A stretch of DNA of 64,000 bases from Paraburkholderia terricola (GTDB lineage: Bacteria > Pseudomonadota > Gammaproteobacteria > Burkholderiales > Burkholderiaceae): positions 248,001 through 312,000 of the forward strand of contig NZ_FRAB01000001.1 of the NCBI RefSeq assembly GCF_900142195.1, written 5' to 3'. The notes under the pieces were generated by a model, which was given only the letters and a program-made list of their open reading frames with translations, made no database searches and was not told the origin of the DNA. Each line of letters opens with the position of its first letter. The first letter of the stretch is position 1. This document shows positions 1-9,983 of this stretch, piece by piece. The position numbers and the translations under genes are program-made.

Positions 1-757
1 CGCGATACTTGGCGCCCGCCAGCAACGCGGCCATATCGAGCGACAGCACGCGCTTGCCCTTGAGCGTCTCGGGCACTTCGCCGTTGACGATACGCTGCGC
101 GAGACCTTCGACGATCGCGGTCTTGCCCACGCCCGGCTCGCCGATCAGCACCGGATTGTTCTTGGTGCGGCGCTGCAGGATCTGGATCGAGCGACGAATT
201 TCATCGTCGCGGCCGATCACCGGATCGAGCTTGCCGGCCCGCGCGCGCTCGGTCAGGTCGATGGTGTATTTCTTCAGCGCTTCACGCTGGCTTTCGGCGT
301 CCTGGCTGTGCACTTGCGAGCCGCCGCGCACCGCGGCGATCGCGCTTTCCAGCGACTTGCGCGACAAGCCGTGCTGACGCGCGAGGCGGCCGGCCTCGCC
401 CTTGTCGTCGGCGATCGCGAGCAGGAACATCTCGCTCGCGATGAACGTGTCGTTGAGCTTTTGCGCTTCCTTGTCGGCCTGGTTCAGCAGACCGGTGAGT
501 TCGCGGCCGATCTGCACGTTGCCGTCGGTGCCCTGCACTTGCGGCAGCCGCGTGATGGCATCGGCGAGCGCCGTTTGCAGCGCCTGTACGTGCACGCCGG
601 CACGCGAGAGCAGCGAGCGCGCCGAACCGTCCTGCTGCGCGACGAGCGCCGCCAGAACGTGAACCGGTTCGATGTATTGATTGTCGTGGCCGACGGCCAG
701 GCTCTGCGCATCCGCCAGCGCTTCCTGGAATTTAGTGGTGAGTTTGTCGATTCTCAT
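1..757 (-). CDS. clpB: ATP-dependent disaggregase chaperone ClpB, N-terminal part (runs off window)
   Basis: ClpB is a cytoplasmic Hsp100 hexamer that threads aggregated proteins through its pore together with DnaK. The window shows the first 252 residues. They comprise the Clp N-domain (about 1-145), a linker, and the start of the first AAA+ domain with Walker A GEPGVGKT at 206-213. The family is usually about 860 residues, so roughly 70% lies outside the window. The ATG at 757 follows a strong GGAGGT ribosome site, and a sigma-32 promoter lies just upstream. The identity is clear from continuous match to the family; nothing odd is visible. Confidence 0.96.
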   Translation of the reverse strand, partial: MRIDKLTTKFQEALADAQSLAVGHDNQYIEPVHVLAALVAQQDGSARSLLSRAGVHVQALQTALADAITRLPQVQGTDGNVQIGRELTGLLNQADKEAQKLNDTFIASEMFLLAIADDKGEAGRLARQHGLSRKSLESAIAAVRGGSQVHSQDAESQREALKKYTIDLTERARAGKLDPVIGRDDEIRRSIQILQRRTKNNPVLIGEPGVGKTAIVEGLAQRIVNGEVPETLKGKRVLSLDMAALLAGAKYR

Positions 758-788
758 CAAGAGACCTCCAATTTCGATTACCACCAAA

Positions 789-814
789 ATGAGGCGTTTT
801 AGGCAGGTTTCAAG
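789..814 (-). promoter_or_regulatory. Sigma-32 (heat-shock) promoter of clpB
   Basis: Read on the minus strand there is a -35 element CTTGAA, a 14-nt spacer and a -10 element CCTCAT followed by TTT. This closely matches the sigma-32 consensus CTTGAA / CCCCAT-T. It lies 32 bases upstream of the clpB start codon, as expected for a heat-shock gene. The motif was found by eye; the start of transcription is not known. Confidence 0.7.
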
Positions 815-878
815 CGGGTTTCTGCATTCAGCGGCAACTATTTAACGCTCGATGCGACGGAAAATCGCCCCGCCGGCT

Positions 879-1379
879 TCACGTCAGCGGCGTGGGGCTC
901 TCTTCCGTCGGCGCGGCGGGCACGATCGGAATGATGTTGCTCAGGCCGAGCAGCGCGGCGAGCGCGCCGTGCGGCTGCGCCATGTCGCCGATGGTATGGC
1001 GGTCGAGTTCCGCGAGGAAGGCGTTGCGCGCCGCTTCGAGCGCGCCTCGCAGCCGGCACTGCGCTGTAATGACACAGTCGCGGCGCTCGCCGTGCTGATC
1101 CGGCAGGCAGCCGACCAGCGCGAAGTCGCTTTCGGTGGCGCGCACGACCTCGCCCACGCTCAGCCCGATGGAGCGCTCGGCGAGCCGCAGGCCGCCGTTG
1201 CGTCCGCGCACGGTCTCGACCCAGCCGAGCTCGCCGAGTTGCTGCACGACCTTCATCAAATGGTTCTTGGAGATTCCGTACGCATTCGAAATGTCCTGAA
1301 TCGTCGATAGTCCCTCGCGACGGACGGCGAGATACAGCAGGACGCGCAGGGAGTAATCCGTATAGTCGGTGAGTCTCAT
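879..1379 (-). CDS. nsrR: Rrf2-family nitric-oxide-sensing repressor NsrR
   Basis: A 166-residue Rrf2 winged-helix regulator. The N-terminal helix-turn-helix begins MRLTDYTDYSLR and continues to about residue 80. Cys91, Cys102 and Cys108 are placed to bind an Fe-S cluster. The motifs around residues 48-70 (LGWVETVRGRNGGLRL) and SVGEVVRATE are typical of NsrR rather than IscR. NsrR represses nitrosative-stress genes until NO destroys the cluster. It is divergent from a truncated haemoglobin gene, which is the expected target. The spacing between Cys91 and Cys102 is longer than in E. coli NsrR. The C-terminal tail (130-166) is Ala/Pro-rich and probably disordered. Confidence 0.85.
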   Translation of the reverse strand: MRLTDYTDYSLRVLLYLAVRREGLSTIQDISNAYGISKNHLMKVVQQLGELGWVETVRGRNGGLRLAERSIGLSVGEVVRATESDFALVGCLPDQHGERRDCVITAQCRLRGALEAARNAFLAELDRHTIGDMAQPHGALAALLGLSNIIPIVPAAPTEESPTPLT

Positions 1380-1681
1380 AAGTGCAGGTGCCGCGGTGAG
1401 CGCAAGCCGCGATCCGGGGATAACCGCGTGGATGCAAGGGTTGCCGGTGCCGTCGCCTGGTCATAACATGCAGGCGCTACGCATAGTTTGTTATTCTGCG
1501 CTGACGGCGCGGAGTTTGTCGTTCGGCAGTAATGGTAGCGTTTTCCGCATAAGCCGTTCGCCCGATAAGCGGAAATTGCCGATTTACTTTGTTTCGTCTG
1601 ACTACGCCGCGAGCGATTCTCCGCCATTCGACGGCGCGTATGGCGGGCCGCGACGAAGCACCGCATTTTCTGGAAACCAGC
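1380..1681. promoter_or_regulatory. Divergent nsrR / haemoglobin regulatory region with an imperfect palindrome
   Basis: No gene is supported in these 302 bases, which must hold both divergent promoters. At 1463-1494 the arms ATAAC and GTTAT bracket a second, inner imperfect pair (ATGC and GCAT). The arrangement is AT-rich and about the length of an NsrR operator, but it is not a close match to the enterobacterial consensus. It is a candidate operator only. No convincing -35/-10 pair was recognised. Confidence 0.3.
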
Positions 1682-2245
1682 ATGAACCCGTCTTTCCCCG
1701 CCGCGCCGGTTGTCGAGCGCGCCGCCGAACCCACTGACGCGAATATTCGCGAACTCGTCTACGGCTTTTACGACCGCGTGCGCGCCGATCCGCTGCTGGG
1801 TCCGGTGTTCGAAGCGACGCTGGCGGGCCGCTGGGACGACCATCTGCCGAAAATGTGCACGTTCTGGGCGAGCCTCGTGCTGGGCGCGAAGCAGTACCGC
1901 GGCAACGTGCAGCAGGCGCATCAGCCGCTCGAGGGCGTCGAGCCCGAGCACTTCAGCCGCTGGCTGTATCTGTTTCTGGATACGGTCGAGTCGCGCTACC
2001 AGCCGGCCGCGGCGGTCCGCTTCATGGAACCGGCGCTGCGCATCGCGCAGAGCCTGCAACTGAGCCGCTTCGGCTGGGACTACCAGATTCCGGCGGAACA
2101 ACAGGCGTTGCTGGACCGAGTGGCGCCGAAGCGTCCTCGCGACGATGGCGACGACCACGCCGCCCGCCCGCGCGGCGAGCCATTTCCCACGCGGATCATT
2201 GGCCGGGGGCGCGACGAGGGGCCCGACGAGGGGCGCGACGAATGA
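1682..2245 (+). CDS. Group III truncated haemoglobin
   Basis: A 187-residue protein with the 2-on-2 globin fold over about residues 18-140. The probable proximal haem ligand is His80, and the following HFSRWLYLF segment (His90 onward) is the hallmark of group III (Ctb-like) globins. These small cytoplasmic globins bind O2 and NO and are linked to nitrosative-stress protection, which fits the divergent nsrR. The ATG at 1682 is chosen because the globin homology begins soon after; an in-frame start further upstream adds unrelated sequence. The last 30 residues are rich in Asp, Arg and Gly and look like an unstructured tail not typical of the family. Confidence 0.85.
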   Translation: MNPSFPAAPVVERAAEPTDANIRELVYGFYDRVRADPLLGPVFEATLAGRWDDHLPKMCTFWASLVLGAKQYRGNVQQAHQPLEGVEPEHFSRWLYLFLDTVESRYQPAAAVRFMEPALRIAQSLQLSRFGWDYQIPAEQQALLDRVAPKRPRDDGDDHAARPRGEPFPTRIIGRGRDEGPDEGRDE

Positions 2246-2263
2246 CGCGCGCGGGCTAAGGGT

Positions 2264-2740
2264 TCAATCCTCGGCCTGATTGCCCGATTCGAGGCCCCAG
2301 CGGGCCAGCGCGGCGTCGTCGGTCACGCGGGCGTCGACCCAGCGCTCGCCGGCCTCGGTCTTCTCTTTCTTCCAGAACGGCGCCTGGGTCTTCAGATAGT
2401 CCATCACGAATTCGCACGACGCGAAGGCGTCCCCGCGATGCGCGGCGGTGGTCGCCACCAGCACGATCTGATCGAGCGGATAAAGCTTGCCGACGCGATG
2501 CACGATCAGCACCTCGATGCCCGGCCAACGCTCGCGTGCGCTCACGACGATCGCTTCCAGCGACTTCTCCGTCATGCCGGGGTAATGCTCCAGTTCCATC
2601 GTTTCGACCGCGCTGCCGTCGTTCAGATCGCGCACCGTGCCGACGAAACATGCGACCGCGCCGACCTTCGGATTGCGCGCGCGCAACGCGGCGACCTCGG
2701 CGCTGAGGTCGAAATCTTCCGTCTGGACTCGAACGGGCAT
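2264..2740 (-). CDS. moaE: Molybdopterin synthase catalytic subunit MoaE
   Basis: MoaE (158 residues, normal size is about 150) pairs with MoaD to insert two sulfurs into precursor Z and form molybdopterin in the cytoplasm. Family motifs visible are FVGTVRD near the N-terminus, LEHYPGMTEK, VHRVGKL, and FWKKEKTEAGERWVDAR, which carries the conserved lysines of the active site. It is the last gene of the leftward moeA-moaD-moaE run, 36 bases after moaD. It ends close to the convergent haemoglobin gene. Confidence 0.95.
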   Translation of the reverse strand: MPVRVQTEDFDLSAEVAALRARNPKVGAVACFVGTVRDLNDGSAVETMELEHYPGMTEKSLEAIVVSARERWPGIEVLIVHRVGKLYPLDQIVLVATTAAHRGDAFASCEFVMDYLKTQAPFWKKEKTEAGERWVDARVTDDAALARWGLESGNQAED

Positions 2741-2776
2741 CTCTGGCTCCTATGCGGTGAGCGGCGTTCCGGCGCG

Positions 2777-3034
2777 TCAGCCGCCGGTGACGGGCGGAAA
2801 GAACGCGACTTCGCAGCCCTCGGTGATACGCGTGGCGGCGCCGGTCATCACGTGGTTGCAGGCCATTCGCAGCGCGCGGCCTTCGGCGAGCGTGTCGGCC
2901 CAGATGCCGCCGCGCGCGCGCAACCACGCGCGCACGTCGCCGACGGTCGCGATGCCGTCGGGCACATCGACCGTTTCGTCGGCCGTGTCGAGCGCTTCGC
3001 GCACGCTCGCAAAATAGCGGAGTTGAATCTTCAT
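2777..3034 (-). CDS. moaD: Molybdopterin synthase sulfur-carrier subunit MoaD
   Basis: An 85-residue ubiquitin-like sulfur carrier starting MKIQLRYFASVRE and ending in Gly-Gly, the terminus that is adenylated and thiocarboxylated. The length and the FFPPVTGG tail are diagnostic. The protein donates sulfur to precursor Z inside the MoaDE complex. It lies 26 bases after moeA and 36 bases before moaE on the same strand, so the three are almost certainly cotranscribed. A longer in-frame reading upstream only overlaps moeA and is not used. Confidence 0.95.
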   Translation of the reverse strand: MKIQLRYFASVREALDTADETVDVPDGIATVGDVRAWLRARGGIWADTLAEGRALRMACNHVMTGAATRITEGCEVAFFPPVTGG

Positions 3035-3060
3035 CGGATACCGCCGGCTTTTTGCCGGCC

Positions 3061-4398
3061 TCAGTTCAGCAATTCGGAAAAGGGGATGAAGCGCACGGTC
3101 TCGCCGGCGCTGATCGCGTGGTTCGGCGGATTGTCGATCAGGCCGTCGCCCCAGACGGTCGAAGTCAGCACGGCCGAGCTTTGATTCGGAAACAGATCGA
3201 GGCCGCCGGCTTGATTGATGCGGGCCCGCAGGAACTCGTTGCGGCGGTCGGCCTTGCTCTGCGTGAAATCGGCGCGCAATGTCAGCGCTCGTGGCGTGAC
3301 CGTCCGCACGCCGGCCAGATGCAGGATGAACGGCCGCACGAACAGCAGGAACGTGACGAAGCTGGAGACCGGGTTGCCGGGCAAGCCGATGAAAAAGGTT
3401 TCCGCTGAAGCCGATGCCGGCGTTTGCGCCGAAGCCGAAGCTGAAGCCGAAGCGGAAACCGAAGCCTGAGTCCGAGCCAACCCGCCCGCATTCTCCGGCG
3501 CCTGTCCCGCCACCCGGCGCACCGCGCCGAACGCGAGCGGCTTGCCCGGCTTCATCGCGATCTGCCACATCGCAAGGCGCCCTTCCGCCTCGACAGCCGG
3601 CTTCACGTGATCTTCCTCGCCGACCGACACGCCGCCGCAGGTCAGAATGAGGTCGTGCGCCTGCGCGGCTTCGCGCAGCGTGGCCCGCGTGGCGTCGAGC
3701 CGATCCGCGACGATGCCGTAGTCGGTCACTTCACAGCCTAGCTTTTCCAGCAACGCGCGCAGCGTGAAGCGATTCGAGTTGTAGATCGCGCCCGGCTTGA
3801 GCGGCTCGCCCGGCATGGTGAGCTCGTCGCCGGTGAAAAAAACAGCGACCTTCACGCGGCGGCGCACCTGGAGTTCGGCGCAGCCTACCGACGCCGCGAG
3901 CCCCAAGGCCTGCGGCGTGAGCCGCGTGCCTGCCGGGAGAATGATGGAACCGCTGCGGATGTCCGCGCCTTGAGCCGTGATCCATTCGCCGGGTTGGGGG
4001 CTGTGCAGGAGCGTGACTTCCTCGCCGGCGGCTTCAGCCTGTTCCTGCATCACGATGGCGTCGGCGCCCGGCGGCACCGTTGCGCCCGTGAAGATGCGCG
4101 CCGCCGTGCCCTGTTTTAACGGCTGTGGCGCGTGCCCGGCCGGGATGCGTTGGGACACCGGCAAGCGGCGGTTGCCGTGCGCCGTCAGATCCGCGGCATG
4201 GACCGCGTAGCCGTCCATTGCGCTGGTGTTCATCGGCGGCACGTCCAGCGGCGAGGTGACGTCGGCGGACAGCACGCGGTTGAGCGCTTCGAGCGTGGGG
4301 ATCGTCTCGGTGCCCGCGATCGGGCTGGCGGCGCCAAGCAAGGTCGCCAACGCTTCGGCGGTGGCGAGCATCGGCGCGCGGGGCGTGGTGGTGGACAT
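3061..4398 (-). CDS. moeA: Molybdopterin molybdenumtransferase MoeA
   Basis: MoeA (445 residues) inserts molybdate into adenylylated molybdopterin. Visible motifs are PPMNTSAMDGYA near the N-terminus, TGATVPPGADAI, the catalytic GGVSVGEEDH loop, and GLPGNPVSS in the C-terminal half. The ATG at 4398 (MSTTTPRAP) fits the family's short N-terminus; an in-frame extension upstream runs into the thrC end. Odd feature: before GLPGNPVSS there is a low-complexity Ala/Ser stretch encoded by a hexanucleotide repeat, which makes the protein longer than the E. coli form (about 411 residues). It lies 179 bases downstream of thrC and directly upstream of moaD. Confidence 0.95.
   Translation of the reverse strand: MSTTTPRAPMLATAEALATLLGAASPIAGTETIPTLEALNRVLSADVTSPLDVPPMNTSAMDGYAVHAADLTAHGNRRLPVSQRIPAGHAPQPLKQGTAARIFTGATVPPGADAIVMQEQAEAAGEEVTLLHSPQPGEWITAQGADIRSGSIILPAGTRLTPQALGLAASVGCAELQVRRRVKVAVFFTGDELTMPGEPLKPGAIYNSNRFTLRALLEKLGCEVTDYGIVADRLDATRATLREAAQAHDLILTCGGVSVGEEDHVKPAVEAEGRLAMWQIAMKPGKPLAFGAVRRVAGQAPENAGGLARTQASVSASASASASAQTPASASAETFFIGLPGNPVSSFVTFLLFVRPFILHLAGVRTVTPRALTLRADFTQSKADRRNEFLRARINQAGGLDLFPNQSSAVLTSTVWGDGLIDNPPNHAISAGETVRFIPFSELLN
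3431..3466. repeat. Hexanucleotide microsatellite inside moeA
   Basis: Six tandem 6-bp units of the form GAAGCC (variants GAAGCT, GAAGCG, GAAACC) on the plus strand. In moeA they encode alternating Ala-Ser, near residues 311-322. Because the unit is a multiple of three, copy-number change would alter length without breaking the frame. The stretch interrupts MoeA just before its conserved GLPGNP motif. Confidence 0.85.
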
Positions 4399-4577
4399 CG
4401 GTGGTTTCGAAGCCGCGGGTGAAAAGAATATTGTAGCGGTCGATGGCGGCGGCATGGGCGCCTTGGCGCGATGGCGGGGTTGTTCGGTGGTCGGCGTCCG
4501 CCGCGACGATTCGCGACGAGCGCCGTGCCTGCATCGGACGAAGCTGCGTGAGCCGCGAAGCTCACGCTCGCCGGTGC

Positions 4578-6029
4578 TTACTCGCCCGTGTTCGCCACGA
4601 TGTAGTCCTTCACGCGCTGCGCGTCCGCCGGCAACACCTCGAAACGCTGCGGCAGCGCCTCCAGACCCGAGAACGCGGCCGGACGCTCCGGCTCGCGCAG
4701 CAGCGCTTCGCGGATCGTCTCGCCGAACTTGATCGGCTGCGCGGTTTCCAGCACGATCATAGGAATGCCCGGCTGCAAATGCTCGCGCGCCACCTTCAGG
4801 CCGTCGGCCGTGTGGGTGTCGATCATCGTGTCGTAACGCTCGAACACGTCGCGGATCGCTTCCACGCGATCGTCGTGGCTGCTGCGGCCGGAGACGAACC
4901 CGAATTCCTTCACGCGCGCGAAGTCGCCGCTCGCCGCGAGGTCGAAACCACCCTTCTCCTCGACGTCGCGGAACAGTTGCAGCACGCGCGCCGGATCGCG
5001 GCCCAGCAGATCGAACACGAAGCGCTCGAAGTTCGACGCCTTCGAAATATCCATGCTCGGACTGCTGGTGTGATACGTCTCCACCGCCTTGCGCACGCGG
5101 TAGATACCGGTGCGGAAGAATTCGTCGAGCACGTCGTTTTCGTTCGTGGCGACCACCAGCTTTTCGATCGGCAAACCCATCATGCGCGCGATGTGACCCG
5201 CGCAGACGTTGCCGAAATTGCCCGACGGCACCGTGAACGACACGCGTTCGTCGTTCGACTTCGTCGCGGCAAAGTAGCCCTTGAAGTAGTACACGACTTG
5301 CGCGACGACGCGCGCCCAGTTGATCGAGTTGACCGTGCCGATCTTGTACTTCGCCTTGAACGCATGATCGTTCGAGACCGCTTTCACGATGTCCTGGCAA
5401 TCGTCGAACACGCCTTCGACCGCGAGGTTGAAGATGTTCGGGTCTTGCAGGCTGTACATCTGCGCGGTCTGGAACGCGCTCATTTTCTTATGCGGCGACA
5501 GCATGAACACGCGAATGCCCTGCTTGCCGCGCATCGCGTATTCAGCGGCGCTGCCGGTGTCGCCCGAGGTCGCGCCGAGAATGTTCAGCGTCTCGCCGTG
5601 CTTCGCCAACGCGTACTCGAACAGGTTGCCGATCAACTGCATCGCCATGTCCTTGAACGCGAGCGTCGGACCGTTCGACAGTTCCAGCAGCGACAGCGGC
5701 GCACCGTTCTCAACGCCGAGCGTCTTCAACGGCGTGATCTGCGCGGCGCTTTCGTCGTCACGCACGTGGCAGTACGTTTCGCCCGTGTACGTCTTGCGCG
5801 TGAGCGCGCGCAGGTCTTCGGCGGGAATGTCGTCGCTGAATTTCGACAGGATCTCGAACGCGAGATCGGCATACGGCAGCGTACGCCAGCGCGTGAGTTC
5901 GTCGCCGGTCACGCGCGGGTATTCGGCGGGCAGGTACAGGCCGCCGTCTTTCGCGAGACCGCCCAGCAGGATGTCGGAAAAGGTATGGCGCTCGCCGGCT
6001 CCGGCGCCGCGCGTAGAGAGGTAGTTCAT
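4578..6029 (-). CDS. thrC: Threonine synthase
   Basis: ThrC (483 residues) converts O-phosphohomoserine to threonine using PLP. The N-terminus MNYLSTRGAG, the GGLAKDGGLYLP motif, the PLP lysine in PTLAFKDMAMQ (Lys126) and the phosphate-binding GATSGDTGSAAE loop all match the long proteobacterial/yeast class. The start lies 8 bases after the hom stop codon, so hom and thrC are cotranscribed and carry the last steps of the threonine branch. No irregularity is seen. Confidence 0.97.
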   Translation of the reverse strand: MNYLSTRGAGAGERHTFSDILLGGLAKDGGLYLPAEYPRVTGDELTRWRTLPYADLAFEILSKFSDDIPAEDLRALTRKTYTGETYCHVRDDESAAQITPLKTLGVENGAPLSLLELSNGPTLAFKDMAMQLIGNLFEYALAKHGETLNILGATSGDTGSAAEYAMRGKQGIRVFMLSPHKKMSAFQTAQMYSLQDPNIFNLAVEGVFDDCQDIVKAVSNDHAFKAKYKIGTVNSINWARVVAQVVYYFKGYFAATKSNDERVSFTVPSGNFGNVCAGHIARMMGLPIEKLVVATNENDVLDEFFRTGIYRVRKAVETYHTSSPSMDISKASNFERFVFDLLGRDPARVLQLFRDVEEKGGFDLAASGDFARVKEFGFVSGRSSHDDRVEAIRDVFERYDTMIDTHTADGLKVAREHLQPGIPMIVLETAQPIKFGETIREALLREPERPAAFSGLEALPQRFEVLPADAQRVKDYIVANTGE

Positions 6030-6037
6030 AGTTCGGC

Positions 6038-7369
<1,332 letters not shown>

Positions 7370-7443
7370 GCAGCGTGTGTTTTCGAGTAGGTGATTAAAA
7401 GGAAACGGGTGCCGGCGCGGCGCGCCATGCGCATTATTGTGCG

Positions 7444-8682
7444 CTAGGCCGTGTGACGTTTGCGGTAACCGTCGAGAAAGCGCGCGATCCGGTTGATCGA
7501 GTCCGCGAGATCGTCGACGTTCGGCAGGAACACGACGCGGAAGTGATCCGGCGTTTTCCAGTTGAAGCCGGTGCCCTGCACGAGCAGCACGCGCTCTTCC
7601 AGCAGAAGATCGAGGATGAACTGCTGGTCGTCCTGGATCGGATAGATCTTCGGGTCGAGGCGCGGGAACATGTACAGCGCGGCTTCGGGCTTTACGCAGC
7701 TCACGCCGGGAATCGCCGTCAACATGTCATACGCGAGTTGGCGCTGTTTGTACAGGCGCCCGCTCGGCACGATCAGGTCGTTGATGCTCTGATAGCCGCC
7801 GAGCGCGGTCTGGATCGCGTACTGGCCGGGCACGTTCGGGCACAGGCGCATGGACGCGAGAATGCCGAGCCCTTCGAAGTAGTCTTTCGCGTGGCGGCGG
7901 TTCTCGCCGGTCAGGCCCGAGATGAACATCCAGCCGGCGCGGTAGCCGCAGGAGCGGTAGCTCTTCGAGAGGCTGTTGAACGTGACGGTGAGCACGTCTT
8001 CGGAGAGCGCCGCGACCGACGTATGCACCTTGCCGTCGTAGACGATCTTGTCGTAGACCTCGTCGGCGAAGATGACGAGGCCGTGCTGGCGGGCGATCTC
8101 GATCAGGCCGAGCAGCAGTTCGTCCGAATACAGCGCGCCGGTGGGGTTGTTCGGGTTGATGACGACGAGCGCGCGCGTGTTCGGCGTGATCTTCGCGCGG
8201 ATGTCGTCGAGGTCGGGCATCCAGCCGTTCGACTCGTCGCAGATGTAATGCACCGGCGTGCCGCCCGACAGGCTCACGCCGGCGGTCCACAGCGGATAGT
8301 CGGGCGCGGGCAGCAGCACTTCGTCGCCGTCGTTCAGCAGCCCCTGCAGCGCCATCACGATCAGTTCGGAGGCGCCGTTGCCGATGTAGATGTCGTCCAG
8401 CTCGACGCCGTGCACGCCCTTTTGCTGCGTGTAATGCATGATCGCCTTGCGCGCGGCGAACACACCCTTGGAGTCCGAATAGCCGGACGAGCCCGGCAGG
8501 TTCAGGATCATGTCCTGAATGATTTCATCGGGCGCCTCGAAGCCGAACGGCGCGAGATTGCCGATGTTCAGCTTGATGATGCGGTGGCCCTCTTCTTCGA
8601 GCCGCTTCGCATGTTCGAGGACGGGCCCGCGAATGTCGTAGCAGACATTCAACAACTTGTTGGATTTGAGAATCGGTTTCAC
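7444..8682 (-). CDS. alaA: Alanine aminotransferase, AlaA type (PLP-dependent)
   Basis: A 412-residue class I aminotransferase making alanine from pyruvate and glutamate. It tracks E. coli AlaA closely: NVCYDIRGPVLEHAKRLEEE, LNIGNLAPFGFEAPDEI, IYIGNGASELI, INPNNPTGA, the PLP-lysine motif SLSKSYR, and ASMRLCPNVP. The start is taken as GTG at 8682 because homology begins at KPILKSNKLLNVCYDI. A second GTG nine bases upstream is possible, and AGGA sits just before it. It heads the alaA-hom-thrC-moeA-moaD-moaE run. Substrate specificity is inferred from the family. Confidence 0.93.
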   Translation of the reverse strand: MKPILKSNKLLNVCYDIRGPVLEHAKRLEEEGHRIIKLNIGNLAPFGFEAPDEIIQDMILNLPGSSGYSDSKGVFAARKAIMHYTQQKGVHGVELDDIYIGNGASELIVMALQGLLNDGDEVLLPAPDYPLWTAGVSLSGGTPVHYICDESNGWMPDLDDIRAKITPNTRALVVINPNNPTGALYSDELLLGLIEIARQHGLVIFADEVYDKIVYDGKVHTSVAALSEDVLTVTFNSLSKSYRSCGYRAGWMFISGLTGENRRHAKDYFEGLGILASMRLCPNVPGQYAIQTALGGYQSINDLIVPSGRLYKQRQLAYDMLTAIPGVSCVKPEAALYMFPRLDPKIYPIQDDQQFILDLLLEERVLLVQGTGFNWKTPDHFRVVFLPNVDDLADSINRIARFLDGYRKRHTA

Positions 8683-9208
8683 GGCGGGCACTTCATCCTG
8701 GTTAATGAGCCTGGGGGCGAACAAGCGGAGGCGGCGACGCCGGGCCGGGCAAGTTCGCCGATATGGGACGTCGGGCGCGGCGCGCCCGGCGACGACCGTC
8801 AGACGCGGATCGGCCGCCTTTTCGGCCGGGTGGCGCCCGCGGGGGTTGCGCCGATGCGCCGGCAAAACACCGGCAAAACACCGGCAAACAGACGAGAACC
8901 CGACGAAATACGGACGAACAGCGGAGCAAAAACCGAGGCAGGTAGCCGGTTGGCCGCGCCCGTGTGCTCAGCGCAGCTTGTGACGGCGCCTGAGACGGCA
9001 CTTGAGCGGGGGCGCCGCCAGGCGGCTAAAAAGTTATAATTTAGCGGATTTGGGCCGACTTCCGCAATGCGCCAGGCGCAACGGCAAGGCTTTTCGGCCG
9101 CTTCTGTCACGTTCGCATCTTCCATTCGCGTCGACTCGCCCTCGCCCGGCTGCGTCCGGTCAGGCCGCTAACACGCATGATGTCTCACGACGACTTCGGA
9201 AAACCGAT
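8683..9208. other. 526-bp divergent intergenic region (alaA / Mth938 gene)
   Basis: No gene is supported here. The region separates alaA (leftward) from the Mth938-domain gene (rightward) and must hold both promoters. A TATAAT box on the plus strand at 9035-9040 is a possible -10 element for the rightward gene, but no good -35 lies 16-18 bases upstream. The leftward side contains a short tandem repeat (8859-8890). Reading frames that cross this gap have no recognisable domains. Confidence 0.5.
8859..8890. repeat. 11-bp tandem repeat upstream of alaA
   Basis: Three consecutive copies of CCGGCAAAACA, the last missing one A, lie about 180 bases upstream of the alaA start. The repeat is AT-richer than its surroundings. 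It could be a simple slippage product or could affect the alaA promoter region; the sequence does not decide. Confidence 0.8.
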
Positions 9209-9583
9209 TTGAAATTACATCAGGACGCAAGCGGCGCCCTCAACACCGTCACCGGTTACGGCGCCGACTATGTCGAAATCAATCTGGTGCGCCATTCGGG
9301 CAGCCTTCTCGTGCTGCCGAAGGCGCCTGTCATCCCCTGGCCCGTGTCCTCGTTCGACCAGTTGAGCGCCGAGCACTTCGCCATGCTGGTGGATTCCGCG
9401 CCCGAAGTGGTGGTGTTCGGCAGCGGCGAGCGGCTGCGCTTCCCGCATCCGCGCCTGACCGCCGCGCTGACCGCCAAACGCATCGGCGTGGAAACGATGG
9501 ACTTCAAGGCCGCCTGCCGCACCTACAACATCCTGATGGCCGAAGGCCGCAAAGTCGCGGCGGCGTTGCTGATCGAAGCTTAG
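9209..9583 (+). CDS. Mth938-like domain protein (DUF498 family)
   Basis: A 124-residue protein of the Mth938/NDUFAF3-like fold (DUF498). Family features are the NTVTGYGADYVEIN start, a central run of hydrophobic strands (SLLVLPKAPVIPWPV), EVVVFGSGERLRFP, and GVETMDFKAACRTYNILMAEGR near the end. The function in bacteria is not established; the eukaryotic relative helps assemble respiratory complex I. The start is TTG at 9209, since homology begins at LKLHQDASGALNTV and a GGAA sits nearby; no ATG fits. It stands alone, 401 bases before arnT. Confidence 0.8.
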   Translation: MKLHQDASGALNTVTGYGADYVEINLVRHSGSLLVLPKAPVIPWPVSSFDQLSAEHFAMLVDSAPEVVVFGSGERLRFPHPRLTAALTAKRIGVETMDFKAACRTYNILMAEGRKVAAALLIEA

Positions 9584-9983
9584 CGACGCCTGCGTCAGCG
9601 CCTCGTCGTTCGTGGCATCGTGATGCCGGCACGCGCCGCCATGCGCGATATCCAACGCGTTCCGGGCGGCCGAACGGCCTCGTCGCCCTGGCCGCGTCAC
9701 GGCCGATAACGTACACTGCTGCGCCATCGGTGGCGTGCCGGCGCCCAGAGCAGGGCCCTGACCCGCGTGAGCGCCGTGCACTGGCACAGCCGATGAGGCG
9801 CTGACCGCCGCGGGAACCCAGCGCTTCTCCGGTAGCCGGCGAGCCGCCCAGGCGGCCCGCGGCGCTTCATGCAGCCGCTCCCGCAGCCGTCTCGCGGACA
9901 GTCGGCCCCGGCATCGCCGATCGCCATTTCCAAACAACATCGCGTCGCCGCGCATGCGGCGTCGCCAAAAAGGTTGAGATTCC
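9584..9983. other. 400-bp intergenic region upstream of the arn operon
   Basis: No gene is seen. The region should hold the promoter of the arnT-led operon. A weak TACACT -10-like box lies at 9712-9717, and AAGGTTGAG just before 9984 is a good ribosome site for arnT. I could not recognise a PmrA or PhoP box. Several GC-rich inverted repeats are present, as is usual at this base composition. Confidence 0.4.

Noticed and set aside
7453..9039. 528-codon frame opposite alaA
   Set aside because: Shadow of the aminotransferase gene; Arg/Val/Asp-rich and meaningless beyond it.
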